Source: an uncultured bacterium (lineage in GTDB: Bacteria; Bacillota; Clostridia; Lachnospirales; Lachnospiraceae). Taken from it: a DNA stretch of 37,769 bases. Both the position numbers and the translations under genes were made by a program. Of the stretch, positions 16,950-25,188 are shown in pieces (position 1 is the first letter of the stretch; the number at the start of each line of letters is the position of its first letter). Under the pieces are notes generated by a model. It saw only the letters and a list, made by a program, of their open reading frames with translations, made no database searches and was not told where the DNA came from. The stretch lies in contig CALZQA010000019.1 in assembly GCA_945828315.1 (NCBI GenBank), positions 1 through 37,769 on the forward strand, written 5' to 3'.

Positions 16950-19106
16950 CTATTTCTTTTTACCGACCTTGTTAAAATGAATCTTCATGTCAAACCACAG
17001 ATTTGTGGAGATGCATACAGAAGAAAACAGTCCGGCTACGATACCTACCATCAGAGGAAGTGAGAAATCCCTGATGGATGCAACACCCATGATGTACAGT
17101 AGCAATACCATTACAAAGGTGGTCACGGATGTATTGATGGAACGGGACAGCGTCTGAGTCACACTCTTGTCAGCGATCTCCGCCAGTTCTTCCTTGGATA
17201 CGCGGGCACGACCACTGATATTCTCACGCACACGGTCAAATACGACGATCGTATCATTGATAGAGTAACCAAGGATCGTCAGCATAACCGCAATGAACGT
17301 AGATCCAACGGAAATACGAACCAGCGCGTAGCTTGCAAGTACGAGCAGGATATCATGGATCAGTGCCAGCACAGATGCGGATGCAAAACGGAAATCCTGA
17401 AAACGGAACGCAATGTAGATCATGATCAGGATCACTGCAATGATCACCGCGATGACCGCGTCACTTGTCATCTCTGAGCTGATGGTGGAACTGATGGACT
17501 GAGAAGAAATCGTATTCTCATCTACGCCATACTTGTCAACAAATACCTGATTGAACGCCTCACGTTCTTCAAGGCTCAGATTTCTTGTCTTGAAGATGAC
17601 ACCGTTGCTGTCGGCAACCTTCTGCACATAAACGTCAGAATCGCCTGTAATATCCATTACTAACGGAACCATCTCGGAATCGATCTGCTCTAACGTATAC
17701 TCCTCATTGAAGTATACTGTATTGGAAGTACCACCAACAAACTCCAGACTTAAATTCAGTGCGCCATCACCGCTTGCACTGTGCACACCCATACCGATGA
17801 ATCCGGCTGCGATACATGCGACTGCGATCACATAGAATACCGGACGTTTCTTGGTAAAGGTAATGTCCTTTAATTCTTTTGCCTTACCGTAATATTTTGC
17901 ATCCTTTACGCCAATGCCATACAAGGAATAAACCACATATCTGGTCACAAACAGGGATGTGATCAGTGAAATGATAATACTGATCGCCAGTGTGTATGCA
18001 AAGCCCTTCACCGTACCGGAACCCTTCCATGCAAGGATCGCTGCCACGATCAGGGTGGTCACGTTACCGTCAACGATAGCGGATGTCGCCTTCTTGAAGC
18101 CGTCCTTCATCGCGTTAAATACACTCTTTCCTGCGGAAAGCTCCTCACGGATACGGCCGTAGATGACAACGTTTGCATCCACTGCCATACCAATACCAAG
18201 GATGATACCTGCGATACCGGGCAGCGTCAGTGTAATATCAAACCAGTAGATCACTACAATCGTCAGTGTTGAGTAAATCACCAGTGCAACTGCTGCTGCC
18301 GCACCTAATACCCAGTAGTATGCGATCATGAAAATGATGATCAGTACAAGACCGATCAGCGCTGCCTTTAATGCGGAAGACATTGCCTCTGCACCAAGCT
18401 GTGCACCAACGACCTGTGACTCTAACTCAGATAACTCCAGTGACAGGGAACCGATACGGATCTGTGATGCCAGCTGGTAAGCTTCATCGTAGTTTGCCAT
18501 ACCTGTGATCTGAGCAGTACCGCCGCTGATCTGTGACTGTACCACCGGATTGCTGATGGTCTCTCCGTCATAGATGATAGGAAGGTTCTTTCCAATGTTC
18601 TCGCCTGTGATCTCTGAGAAAGTCTCTGCTGCATCATCGCTGAGTACCAGATCTACGCAATATGCGTTATTTCCCGTGTTGTCCTTATAAGTACCTGCCT
18701 GTGCATCCACCACATCATCGCCGGTCATAAATACGTTACCGTCCGGATCACAGAACTGCAGGGAACCGGGAGTACCCAGATCCTCTAAAATATCGTTTGC
18801 ATCCGTCACGCCGGGAATTTCTACACAGATACGGTCATCACCGCTCTGGTAAACAGTTGCCTCTGTACTGTAGGACTCAATACGTTTCTGCAGCTTGTAG
18901 ATGGTATCACTCATCTGCTCTGCTGTTGCATCCTCATCTTCTACCTGATAGGTAATGCTGACACCACCTGCCAGATCAAGGCCCAGAGTAATGTTCTGTC
19001 CCTCGCCCTTACCGGTGCTGGAAAGAATGATGGATGCGTAGTAACCGAGTGCCACAACGACAGCCAGAACGACTGCCAGGATCGCTACGCTCTTGTTCTT
19101 CTTCAT
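16950..19106 (-). CDS. secDF: protein translocase SecDF (fused)
   Basis: A proton-driven membrane protein that helps pull secreted proteins across the membrane after SecYEG/SecA. The 718 residues join a SecD half and a SecF half. SecD has LGLDLAGGVSITYQV, a large external domain, then six membrane helices with GIGMAVDANVVIYGRIREEL. SecF has LSLEFVGGTSNTVYF and later ILGYSINDTIVVFDRVREN, with six helices in all. The start at 19106 has GAGAGGAAA; an in-frame ATG at 19142 would overlap scfB and lacks a ribosome site. It lies 19 bases after scfB. secDF downstream of the SCIFF genes is a conserved arrangement in Clostridia, but a functional link to SCIFF export is inference. Confidence 0.95.
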   Translation of the reverse strand: MKKNKSVAILAVVLAVVVALGYYASIILSSTGKGEGQNITLGLDLAGGVSITYQVEDEDATAEQMSDTIYKLQKRIESYSTEATVYQSGDDRICVEIPGVTDANDILEDLGTPGSLQFCDPDGNVFMTGDDVVDAQAGTYKDNTGNNAYCVDLVLSDDAAETFSEITGENIGKNLPIIYDGETISNPVVQSQISGGTAQITGMANYDEAYQLASQIRIGSLSLELSELESQVVGAQLGAEAMSSALKAALIGLVLIIIFMIAYYWVLGAAAAVALVIYSTLTIVVIYWFDITLTLPGIAGIILGIGMAVDANVVIYGRIREELSAGKSVFNAMKDGFKKATSAIVDGNVTTLIVAAILAWKGSGTVKGFAYTLAISIIISLITSLFVTRYVVYSLYGIGVKDAKYYGKAKELKDITFTKKRPVFYVIAVACIAAGFIGMGVHSASGDGALNLSLEFVGGTSNTVYFNEEYTLEQIDSEMVPLVMDITGDSDVYVQKVADSNGVIFKTRNLSLEEREAFNQVFVDKYGVDENTISSQSISSTISSEMTSDAVIAVIIAVILIMIYIAFRFQDFRFASASVLALIHDILLVLASYALVRISVGSTFIAVMLTILGYSINDTIVVFDRVRENISGRARVSKEELAEIADKSVTQTLSRSINTSVTTFVMVLLLYIMGVASIRDFSLPLMVGIVAGLFSSVCISTNLWFDMKIHFNKVGKKK

Positions 19107-19125
19107 GACTTGTTTCCTCTCTTTT

Positions 19126-20487
19126 TTAATCTTCTTGTGCAAGTGCCGCCTTGATCATGATCGCGCACTCCACACGTTTCTTTTGCAGTGCACATCCGAT
19201 GTCATAGGCATCATGGATGCTGCCATGGAAGTTGTAGGAATTTGCCGCACAACCACCGCTGCAATAAAATCTCGCAAAACAGTTCTTGCATTTTTCCTTG
19301 GAATATACATTGCAGGACTTGAAATCAGCTACAATGTCATCTCGTTTTACGCCCTCATATACATTTCCAAGCAAAAACTCCTCGTTGCCAACAAACTGAT
19401 GGCAAGGATAGAGGTCTCCCCAGGGTGTCACAGCCAGGTACTCCGTACCTGAGCCGCAGCCCGACAAGCGCTTTGCCACGCAGGGTCCTCCCTCTAAATC
19501 TATCATAAAATGGAAGAAATTGAAATCTTCTCCATTTTTATGCCGCTTGATCATTTCCTGGGCCAGCTTGTCATACTCCTCGTACAAGCGGGGCAGGTCT
19601 TCCTCACGGATCGCATAATCGGCGCTCTCCGGTGCCACCACCGGCTCCACGGAGATCTGTTTAAAGCCCAGATCCGCCAGATGCAGTACATCCTCGGCAA
19701 AATCCAGATTGTGATGGGTAAATGTTCCACGCACATAATAGCGCTGCTGATCTCTGCTATCCGCAAATTTCTTATATTTCGGCACCACCAGATCATAGCT
19801 GCCGGAACCGTTCGGGAACGGACGCATAAAATTATGTACCTCAGGTCGTCCGTCGATGCTCAGCACGACGTTGTCCATCTCACGGTTTGCAAACTCCATG
19901 ATATCGTCGTTCAAAAGAACACCGTTCGTTGTCAATGTGAAACGGAATTTCTTGTCATGCTCCTTTTCCAGATTTCGGCCATAGGCAACCAGATCCTTGA
20001 CCACCTGAAAGTTCAGTGTCGGCTCACCGCCAAAGAAATCCACTTCCAGATTCCGTCTGTTTCCGCTGTTCGCAACGAGAAAATCCAGTGCCGCCTTTCC
20101 CACCTCATAGGACATCAGCTCACGCTTTCCGTGATACTCGCCCTCCTCTGCAAAACAATACTTGCAGGCCAAATTACAGTCATGAGCTATGTGCAGACAC
20201 AATGCCTTCACGACCGTCGGACGGTTTTTGCCGAGTTCCTCAATATATCCTTCATATTCATCCGGTGTAAACAGTTCCTTGCTCTCGATCAGCTCGTCGA
20301 TCTCCGAAAGAGCCTCGTCGATCTCCGCTGCCTCATATTTATCTGCAAGCAGCGCCCTGATCTCCTCCGGCGAATGCACTTCGTACAGGCCAATGACCTC
20401 GTACATCAGCTCGTCCACCACATGGATCGCACCGCTGTTCACATCCAGAACGATATTATATCCATTGTTCTGATACTGATGAATCAA
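19126..20487 (-). CDS. scfB: SCIFF maturase, radical SAM/SPASM protein
   Basis: A radical SAM enzyme that installs thioether crosslinks in the SCIFF peptide. In 453 residues: an N-terminal peptide-binding (RRE-like) domain (1-90), the radical SAM core with Cys104, Cys108 and Cys111 in CNLACKYC, and a SPASM domain with many cysteines (CGSGTEY, the C in LYPCHQF, KCKNCFARFYCSGGC, DIGCALQ) for auxiliary iron-sulfur clusters. The start codon is TTG (20485-20487) after AAAGGG; the first residues IHQYQNNGYNIV match the family. The precursor gene scfA lies 91 bases upstream, with a hairpin between them that could lower scfB relative to scfA. Family assignment is firm; the role of the product in the cell is not known to me. 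Confidence 0.95.
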   Translation of the reverse strand: MIHQYQNNGYNIVLDVNSGAIHVVDELMYEVIGLYEVHSPEEIRALLADKYEAAEIDEALSEIDELIESKELFTPDEYEGYIEELGKNRPTVVKALCLHIAHDCNLACKYCFAEEGEYHGKRELMSYEVGKAALDFLVANSGNRRNLEVDFFGGEPTLNFQVVKDLVAYGRNLEKEHDKKFRFTLTTNGVLLNDDIMEFANREMDNVVLSIDGRPEVHNFMRPFPNGSGSYDLVVPKYKKFADSRDQQRYYVRGTFTHHNLDFAEDVLHLADLGFKQISVEPVVAPESADYAIREEDLPRLYEEYDKLAQEMIKRHKNGEDFNFFHFMIDLEGGPCVAKRLSGCGSGTEYLAVTPWGDLYPCHQFVGNEEFLLGNVYEGVKRDDIVADFKSCNVYSKEKCKNCFARFYCSGGCAANSYNFHGSIHDAYDIGCALQKKRVECAIMIKAALAQED

Positions 20488-20523
20488 TGTATCTTACCCT
20501 TTCTAATTCTAAATGCAACAAAT

Positions 20524-20546
20524 GACCGTCCGCAACGCGAACGGTC
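20524..20546 (-). promoter_or_regulatory. hairpin between scfA and scfB (possible attenuator)
   Basis: A 10-bp stem (20524-20533 with 20537-20546, one G-T pair) with a 3-base loop. On the minus strand it is followed by ATTTGTT, a poor T-run. It may be a leaky terminator that gives more precursor than maturase message. Confidence 0.55.
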
Positions 20547-20578
20547 TCTTTGATGATCTTTTTTGTGCAAGCAGAAAA

Positions 20579-20722
20579 TTATTTGCACTGCTCGCAAGTC
20601 TGATTTCCTACAGTGCAGGAAGTCTTGCATGCTGACTGGCAAGAGGTCTGGCACTCACCGCAGCCGCCCTTCTTTACAGTGTTCTGTAACTTTCTTGTGT
20701 TTAATGTCTGTACATGCTTCAT
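20579..20722 (-). CDS. scfA: SCIFF precursor peptide (47 aa)
   Basis: A ribosomal peptide precursor of the six-cysteines-in-forty-five family, 47 residues. It starts MKHVQTLNTRKLQ, then has GGCGECQTSCQSACKTSC and ends GNQTCEQCK. Cysteines are at 21, 24, 28, 32, 36, 43 and 46: the six usual ones plus a seventh near the C-terminus. Cys32 and Thr37, the pair crosslinked in the Clostridium thermocellum homologue, sit at the same positions. AAAGGAG precedes the ATG, and a strong promoter lies directly upstream. The scfB maturase follows. The peptide has no signal sequence and no obvious leader cleavage site. Confidence 0.96.
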   Translation of the reverse strand: MKHVQTLNTRKLQNTVKKGGCGECQTSCQSACKTSCTVGNQTCEQCK

Positions 20723-20757
20723 AATTTTTTCGCTCCTTTCAGCAATACCTAGGGTGC

Positions 20758-20786
20758 ATTATAGCATATCCGCTGACAGACTTCAA
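20758..20786 (-). promoter_or_regulatory. scfA promoter
   Basis: On the minus strand TTGAAG (20781-20786) and a perfect TATAAT (20758-20763) are 17 bases apart, with TGC before the -10. This is among the best promoters in the window and predicts a start near 20751, independent of the upstream TIGR04086 gene. Confidence 0.8.
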
Positions 20787-20796
20787 CTGTTATTTT

Positions 20797-21171
20797 TCAA
20801 CTGAGCATTCCTCCTGCGGTCGCCGACAGCAGACACAACACCATCGTTGAGAGCAGATGCACCGGTTCCGCATCCAATCCCTGATGCAGAACCACACCAA
20901 CCAGGATCAGGACTCCGTAATAGAGCGCCCCCATGAGCAGTCCCCACAAATATTTTTTCACGCCGGTCTTTTTCCCCATCAGAAAACCGCCGAAAAATCC
21001 CGCGATGATGTAGATCGCAATGATCGCACCGTTTACCACCGGCTCTGCCAGATCCATCTGATACATGAGAAATGCCAGCAGCAAAAGCAACATACCGGTA
21101 ATGATATACATCGTCACCAAAATAACCAGAACCGGTATGAGCATTGATTCTTTCCTTGTCTGTCGTTCCAT
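20797..21171 (-). CDS. TIGR04086-family membrane protein
   Basis: A 124-residue integral membrane protein with four predicted helices (about 10-36, 46-66, 73-93, 103-123). The short cytoplasmic loop MGKKTGVKKYLWG is basic. Order and size match the small membrane protein family (TIGR04086) repeatedly found directly upstream of SCIFF genes in Clostridia; its function is unknown. GGGAGG precedes the ATG. An imperfect inverted repeat (21188-21217) lies just upstream of the ribosome site. Another frame in the same region is open for slightly longer but lacks a ribosome site and membrane-helix pattern, so it is a shadow. Confidence 0.85.
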   Translation of the reverse strand: MERQTRKESMLIPVLVILVTMYIITGMLLLLLAFLMYQMDLAEPVVNGAIIAIYIIAGFFGGFLMGKKTGVKKYLWGLLMGALYYGVLILVGVVLHQGLDAEPVHLLSTMVLCLLSATAGGMLS

Positions 21172-21187
21172 AGAATATCCTCCCCAC

Positions 21188-21217
21188 CATAGATTTGTCC
21201 TAGTGGTACAATCTATG
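21188..21217 (-). repeat. inverted repeat upstream of the TIGR04086 gene
   Basis: CATAGATTTGT (21188-21198) and ACAATCTATG (21208-21217) can pair with one bulged base. It borders the ribosome site (GGGAGG). It could be an operator or a translation-controlling hairpin; no regulator is indicated. Confidence 0.45.
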
Positions 21218-21235
21218 CAGGGTTCGTCCGAAATA

Positions 21236-22132
21236 TTACAGCTCTATCTCATACCGCACCATCATTTTTTCACCGATCTTCACCATTCCGATCCTTTCAA
21301 AACGCAACTTTTCCATCAGTCCGTGGCTTGCCGTATTCCCCGGCTCCACAAAACAATTCAGCGTCCCGAAATCCGACAGATTTGTGCGTGCAAACTCAAT
21401 GAGCTTCTCACACACCTCCTTCGCGTAGCCCTGACGCTGATAAGGCACGCCAATAATATAACCCATCTCCAGCACGATCTCATCCCCCAGATCCTGATGG
21501 GAAAATCCGGCACGTCCGATCAATTCACCGGTCTCCCGGTCGCACACCAGCCACATGCCGTAGCCGTAAAAACGGTACATCTTATCAATATAATCTCTTG
21601 TATACTGTTCCTCACGAGGACGCTCATAGAGCGGTTCCGTGTAGTCCGTGATGCCTGGCTGTGCATACAGCGCAAACAAGTCATCCAGATCATCCGGGGT
21701 GATCTCCCGCAGATAACAGCGCTCCGTCACCACCGTGATCCAGGGCAGTCCCTGGGCACGCTTCATGATCCGGTCCAGAAACTGCACATCCACTTCCTCA
21801 AAACCCTCCACGAGGATATCTACGCCTGAAGTCACAGATCCAAATCCCACCGTTGCCATCTTTGTGCCCTCTGCCAATGCCAATGTCTGCGGCGATCCTG
21901 CCAGCAGCAACGTGGTTTCGGAGCAAGGCGAGATCCAGTCGTGCCGGTTTCCCACGGCTTGTTCTCCCACAGCACCACATTCCTGCGCATCCAGCTCTAT
22001 AAGCATAACGCCCGCCCCGGGAAGCTCCCGAAGCAGGCGTTTCAACTCATCATCTGTCGCCTCGCTGGCGCGATAGCAGACATATTCAATACTTTTTACC
22101 GATTGGAACAGTTCTTGTTCCCGGCCTAACAT
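21236..22132 (-). CDS. GNAT-family acetyltransferase with N-terminal extra domain
   Basis: Residues about 137-298 form a RimJ/RimL-type N-acetyltransferase domain: LREITPDDLDDLFALY near its start, then WLVCDRETGELIGRAGFS and the acetyl-CoA loop around VPYQRQGYAKEVCEKLIEFA. The first 130 residues are not part of the GNAT fold. They contain TLLLAGSPQTLALAEGTKM and VDILVEGFEEVDVQFLDRI, which recall the end of HAD-type domains, but no DxDx nucleophile motif is present. I therefore read it as a degenerate or regulatory domain (inference). The ATG overlaps the cyclophilin stop by 7 bases, so it is translationally coupled. The acetyl acceptor is unknown. Confidence 0.82.
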   Translation of the reverse strand: MLGREQELFQSVKSIEYVCYRASEATDDELKRLLRELPGAGVMLIELDAQECGAVGEQAVGNRHDWISPCSETTLLLAGSPQTLALAEGTKMATVGFGSVTSGVDILVEGFEEVDVQFLDRIMKRAQGLPWITVVTERCYLREITPDDLDDLFALYAQPGITDYTEPLYERPREEQYTRDYIDKMYRFYGYGMWLVCDRETGELIGRAGFSHQDLGDEIVLEMGYIIGVPYQRQGYAKEVCEKLIEFARTNLSDFGTLNCFVEPGNTASHGLMEKLRFERIGMVKIGEKMMVRYEIEL

Positions 22133-22650
22133 TTCTCCGGTTCCGGGTAATCCACGCCAAAGGTCTCTACCGTGACCTTGACCATCTTCTGCTCCTCCAT
22201 CGGACGGTCAGAATAATCTGTCTTTACCCGTGTGATCTTGTCAACGACTTCCAGTCCCTCCACAAGTTTTCCAAACGCAGCATATTCACCATCCAGATGA
22301 GGGCTGGTCTCATGCATGATAAAAAACTGGCTGCCAGCGGAGTCGGGGATCATGGTTCTTGCCATGGAAAGGACACCGGGTGTATGCTTTAAATCATTCT
22401 TGAAACCGTTATGTGTGAACTCACCCTTAATGCTGTAGCCGGGGCCGCCCATTCCGGTTCCGTCCGGATCACCGCCCTGGATCATAAATCCGGGGATCAC
22501 ACGGTGAAAGATCACACCGTCATAATAGCCTTTTTTGATCAGGCTAATGAAATTGTTTACGGTATTCGGCGCGATCTCAGGATATAATTCAGCCTTCATG
22601 ATATCGCCGTTTTCCATCTCGATCGTCACGATCGGATTCTGATTTGCCAT
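22126..22650 (-). CDS. peptidyl-prolyl cis-trans isomerase, cyclophilin type
   Basis: Cytoplasmic prolyl isomerase assisting protein folding. The 174 residues include the cyclophilin core: YDGVIFHRVIPGFMIQGGDP (catalytic Arg and Phe), then MARTMIPDSAGSQFFIMH and the FGKLVEGLEVVDKI segment. No signal peptide is present, so it is the intracellular form. AAGGAG precedes the ATG. It lies 26 bases after glgP, with no terminator between them, and overlaps the GNAT gene start by 7 bases, so ileS, glgP, this gene and the GNAT gene may form one transcript. Confidence 0.95.
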   Translation of the reverse strand: MANQNPIVTIEMENGDIMKAELYPEIAPNTVNNFISLIKKGYYDGVIFHRVIPGFMIQGGDPDGTGMGGPGYSIKGEFTHNGFKNDLKHTPGVLSMARTMIPDSAGSQFFIMHETSPHLDGEYAAFGKLVEGLEVVDKITRVKTDYSDRPMEEQKMVKVTVETFGVDYPEPEKC

Positions 22651-22676
22651 TGTCTGTTCTCCTTATTTCTAAAAGA

Positions 22677-25145
22677 TTAGTCCTCTACTGTGACAGTCAT
22701 TTTGTCCAGATGCCAGATCTCGTCAACGTACTGCTGGATCGTACGATCAGATGAGAACTTGCCTGCGTGAGCAGTATTTAAGATTGCCTTCTTTGCCCAG
22801 CCCTTCTCATCGGCATACATCTGGGAAATCTTCTCCTGCGCCTGTGCATAAGAGCGGAAATCTGCCAGCGTAAAGTAGGTATCTGCGTACTGTGTACACT
22901 GTGTGTTCAGCAGAGAGTTGTACAGGTCTCGGAACAGCTCGGTATCATTCTTTGAGTAGAAACCGTTGATGAGCTGCATCAGTACCTGGCGGATCTGCGG
23001 ATCGTTATTGAAGATCTGCATCGGATCGTAGTCTCTTGCCTTCTCATGGGCAATGACCTCATCCGCACTCATACCGAAGATCACGATGTTTTCCTCGCCG
23101 ACTTCCTCTACCATCTCCACGTTGGCACCATCCATCGTTCCGATAGTGATCGCACCGTTTAACATGTACTTCATGTTACCGGTACCGGATGCCTCCTTGC
23201 TGGCGGTAGAGATCTGCTCGGAAACATCTGCTCCGGCGGTGATGATCTCTGCGTTGGATACACAGTAATCCTCAATAAATACGACCTTGATCTTACCGTT
23301 AATACTTGCATCATTGTTGATGACATCAGCTACATTATTGATGAGCTTGATCGTCAGTTTTGCGTTCTTGTAACCGGCTGCTGCTTTCGCACCAAAGATG
23401 AAGGTTCTCGGATAGAATTCCATATCCGGATGCTCTTTCAGCTTATTGTACAGATACATCACATGTAAAATATTCATCAGCTGTCTCTTGTACTCGTGCA
23501 GACGCTTGGTCTGGCAGTCGAAGATGGAACGGGGATTGACCTCGATGCCGTTGTGCTCCTTGATATATTTTGCAAGACGCAGCTTGTTCTGATACTTGAT
23601 GTTCATGAACTCTGCCTGTGCCTTCTCGTCGTCTGCATAGACAGCCAAACGCTCCAGGTGGCTGAGATCGGTGATCCAGTCGTTTCCGATATGATCGGTG
23701 ATCCAGCTTGCCAAAAGCGGATTTGCATGCAACAGGAAACGTCTCTGAGTGATACCGTTTGTCTTGTTATTGAACTTCTCAGGGAACATCTGATAGAACT
23801 CCTTCAGTTCCTGATTTTTCAGGATCTCTGTATGAAGCTTTGCCACACCGTTCACAGAATAGCTGGCTGCGATCGCCAGATGTGCCATCTTTACTTTTCC
23901 ATCATATACGATCGCCATCTTCTCAATCATATGCTGATCGCCGGGGAAGCTCGCCTGGATCTGTAAAATGAAACGGCGGTTGATCTCCTCAACGATCTGA
24001 TAGATACGAGGAAGCAGACGGGAGAAGATCTCAATGGGCCACTTCTCCAGTGCCTCTGCCATGATCGTATGATTCGTATATGCACAGGTCTGTGTCGTGA
24101 TCTTCCATGCATCGTTCCACTCCAGGCCATACTCATCCAGAAGGATACGCATCAATTCTGCGACAGCAACCGTCGGATGGGTGTCGTTCATCTGGAAGGT
24201 GACCTTCTTCGGCAGATCATGGATATCGTCGTGATTTTTCATAAACTTCGCGATGGCGCGCTGTACGCTGGCAGATACGAAGAAATACTGCTGGCGCAGG
24301 CGGAGCTCCTTACCCTGTACATGATTGTCATTCGGATAAAGAACATCCACGAGGTTTCTTGCAAGGTTCTCCTGTTCCACAGCCTTATAGTAATCGCCCT
24401 TGTCAAAGGAATCCAGCTTAAAGCACTCTACGGGCTGTGCATCCCAGATCATGAGCGTATTTACAACGTTGTTATTGTAACCGATGATAGGCATATCATA
24501 CGGGATCGCCATCACCGCCTGATAATTTTCATGCACGAAACGTGTCTTTCCGGTTGCCTGATCATACTCTGCACGGACATATCCGCCGAATTTTACCGTA
24601 TAAGCATACTCCGGCCGACGCAGTTCAAAGGGATAACCATCCTTTAACCAGTTATCCGGCTCTTCTACCTGATAACCGTCCTTGATCTTCTGACGGAACA
24701 TACCGTAGCGGTAACGGATACCGCATCCATATGCCGGATAACCCAGTGTAGACAAAGACTCCATAAAGCAGGCTGCCAAACGTCCCAAACCACCATTTCC
24801 CAGTGCCGGGTCGCGCTCCTGATCCTCGATCAGGTTCAGATCCAGACCGATCTCTTCCAGCGCCTCCTTGACCTCATCATAAGCAGTCAGATTGATCAGG
24901 TTGTTTCCCAACGCACGACCTACCAGAAATTCCATTGACATATAGTAAACGGTCTTGGGATCAGTTTCATCCATGGTTTTCTGTGTTGCAAGCCACTGAT
25001 CGATGATGACCTCTTTTACCACAAAGCTGACTGCCTGATAGATTTCCTGCTGGCTTGCTTCGGAAAGGTTTTTACGAAACAGGGTTTTTACTGTGTTTTT
25101 GACATTCTTGATGAATGTCTCCTTCTCAAAAATCTGATTTGTCAT
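22677..25145 (-). CDS. glgP: glycogen/alpha-glucan phosphorylase
   Basis: Releases glucose-1-phosphate from the non-reducing ends of glycogen or other alpha-1,4-glucans, in the cytoplasm, with PLP. The 822 residues match the family. The PLP lysine is Lys659 in GTGNMKYMLNG; the N-terminal domain has DPALGNGGLGRLAACF, and the C-terminal ATIGTMDGANVEM-like segment reads ITIGTMDGANVEM. AGGAGG precedes the ATG. It follows ileS by 43 bases without a visible terminator or promoter, so it appears to be read from the T-box-controlled ileS transcript, which is an unusual partner. No other glycogen genes are in the window. Confidence 0.97.
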   Translation of the reverse strand: MTNQIFEKETFIKNVKNTVKTLFRKNLSEASQQEIYQAVSFVVKEVIIDQWLATQKTMDETDPKTVYYMSMEFLVGRALGNNLINLTAYDEVKEALEEIGLDLNLIEDQERDPALGNGGLGRLAACFMESLSTLGYPAYGCGIRYRYGMFRQKIKDGYQVEEPDNWLKDGYPFELRRPEYAYTVKFGGYVRAEYDQATGKTRFVHENYQAVMAIPYDMPIIGYNNNVVNTLMIWDAQPVECFKLDSFDKGDYYKAVEQENLARNLVDVLYPNDNHVQGKELRLRQQYFFVSASVQRAIAKFMKNHDDIHDLPKKVTFQMNDTHPTVAVAELMRILLDEYGLEWNDAWKITTQTCAYTNHTIMAEALEKWPIEIFSRLLPRIYQIVEEINRRFILQIQASFPGDQHMIEKMAIVYDGKVKMAHLAIAASYSVNGVAKLHTEILKNQELKEFYQMFPEKFNNKTNGITQRRFLLHANPLLASWITDHIGNDWITDLSHLERLAVYADDEKAQAEFMNIKYQNKLRLAKYIKEHNGIEVNPRSIFDCQTKRLHEYKRQLMNILHVMYLYNKLKEHPDMEFYPRTFIFGAKAAAGYKNAKLTIKLINNVADVINNDASINGKIKVVFIEDYCVSNAEIITAGADVSEQISTASKEASGTGNMKYMLNGAITIGTMDGANVEMVEEVGEENIVIFGMSADEVIAHEKARDYDPMQIFNNDPQIRQVLMQLINGFYSKNDTELFRDLYNSLLNTQCTQYADTYFTLADFRSYAQAQEKISQMYADEKGWAKKAILNTAHAGKFSSDRTIQQYVDEIWHLDKMTVTVED

Positions 25146-25188
25146 AGGTATTCCTCCTCTTTCGTCCTGGATTTGAAAAACGGCAGCT

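Noticed and set aside
20783-21190. 135-codon frame overlapping the TIGR04086 gene on the same strand
   Set aside because: It has no ribosome site and a Gly/Arg-rich composition; the 124-codon frame has a ribosome site and four clear membrane helices.
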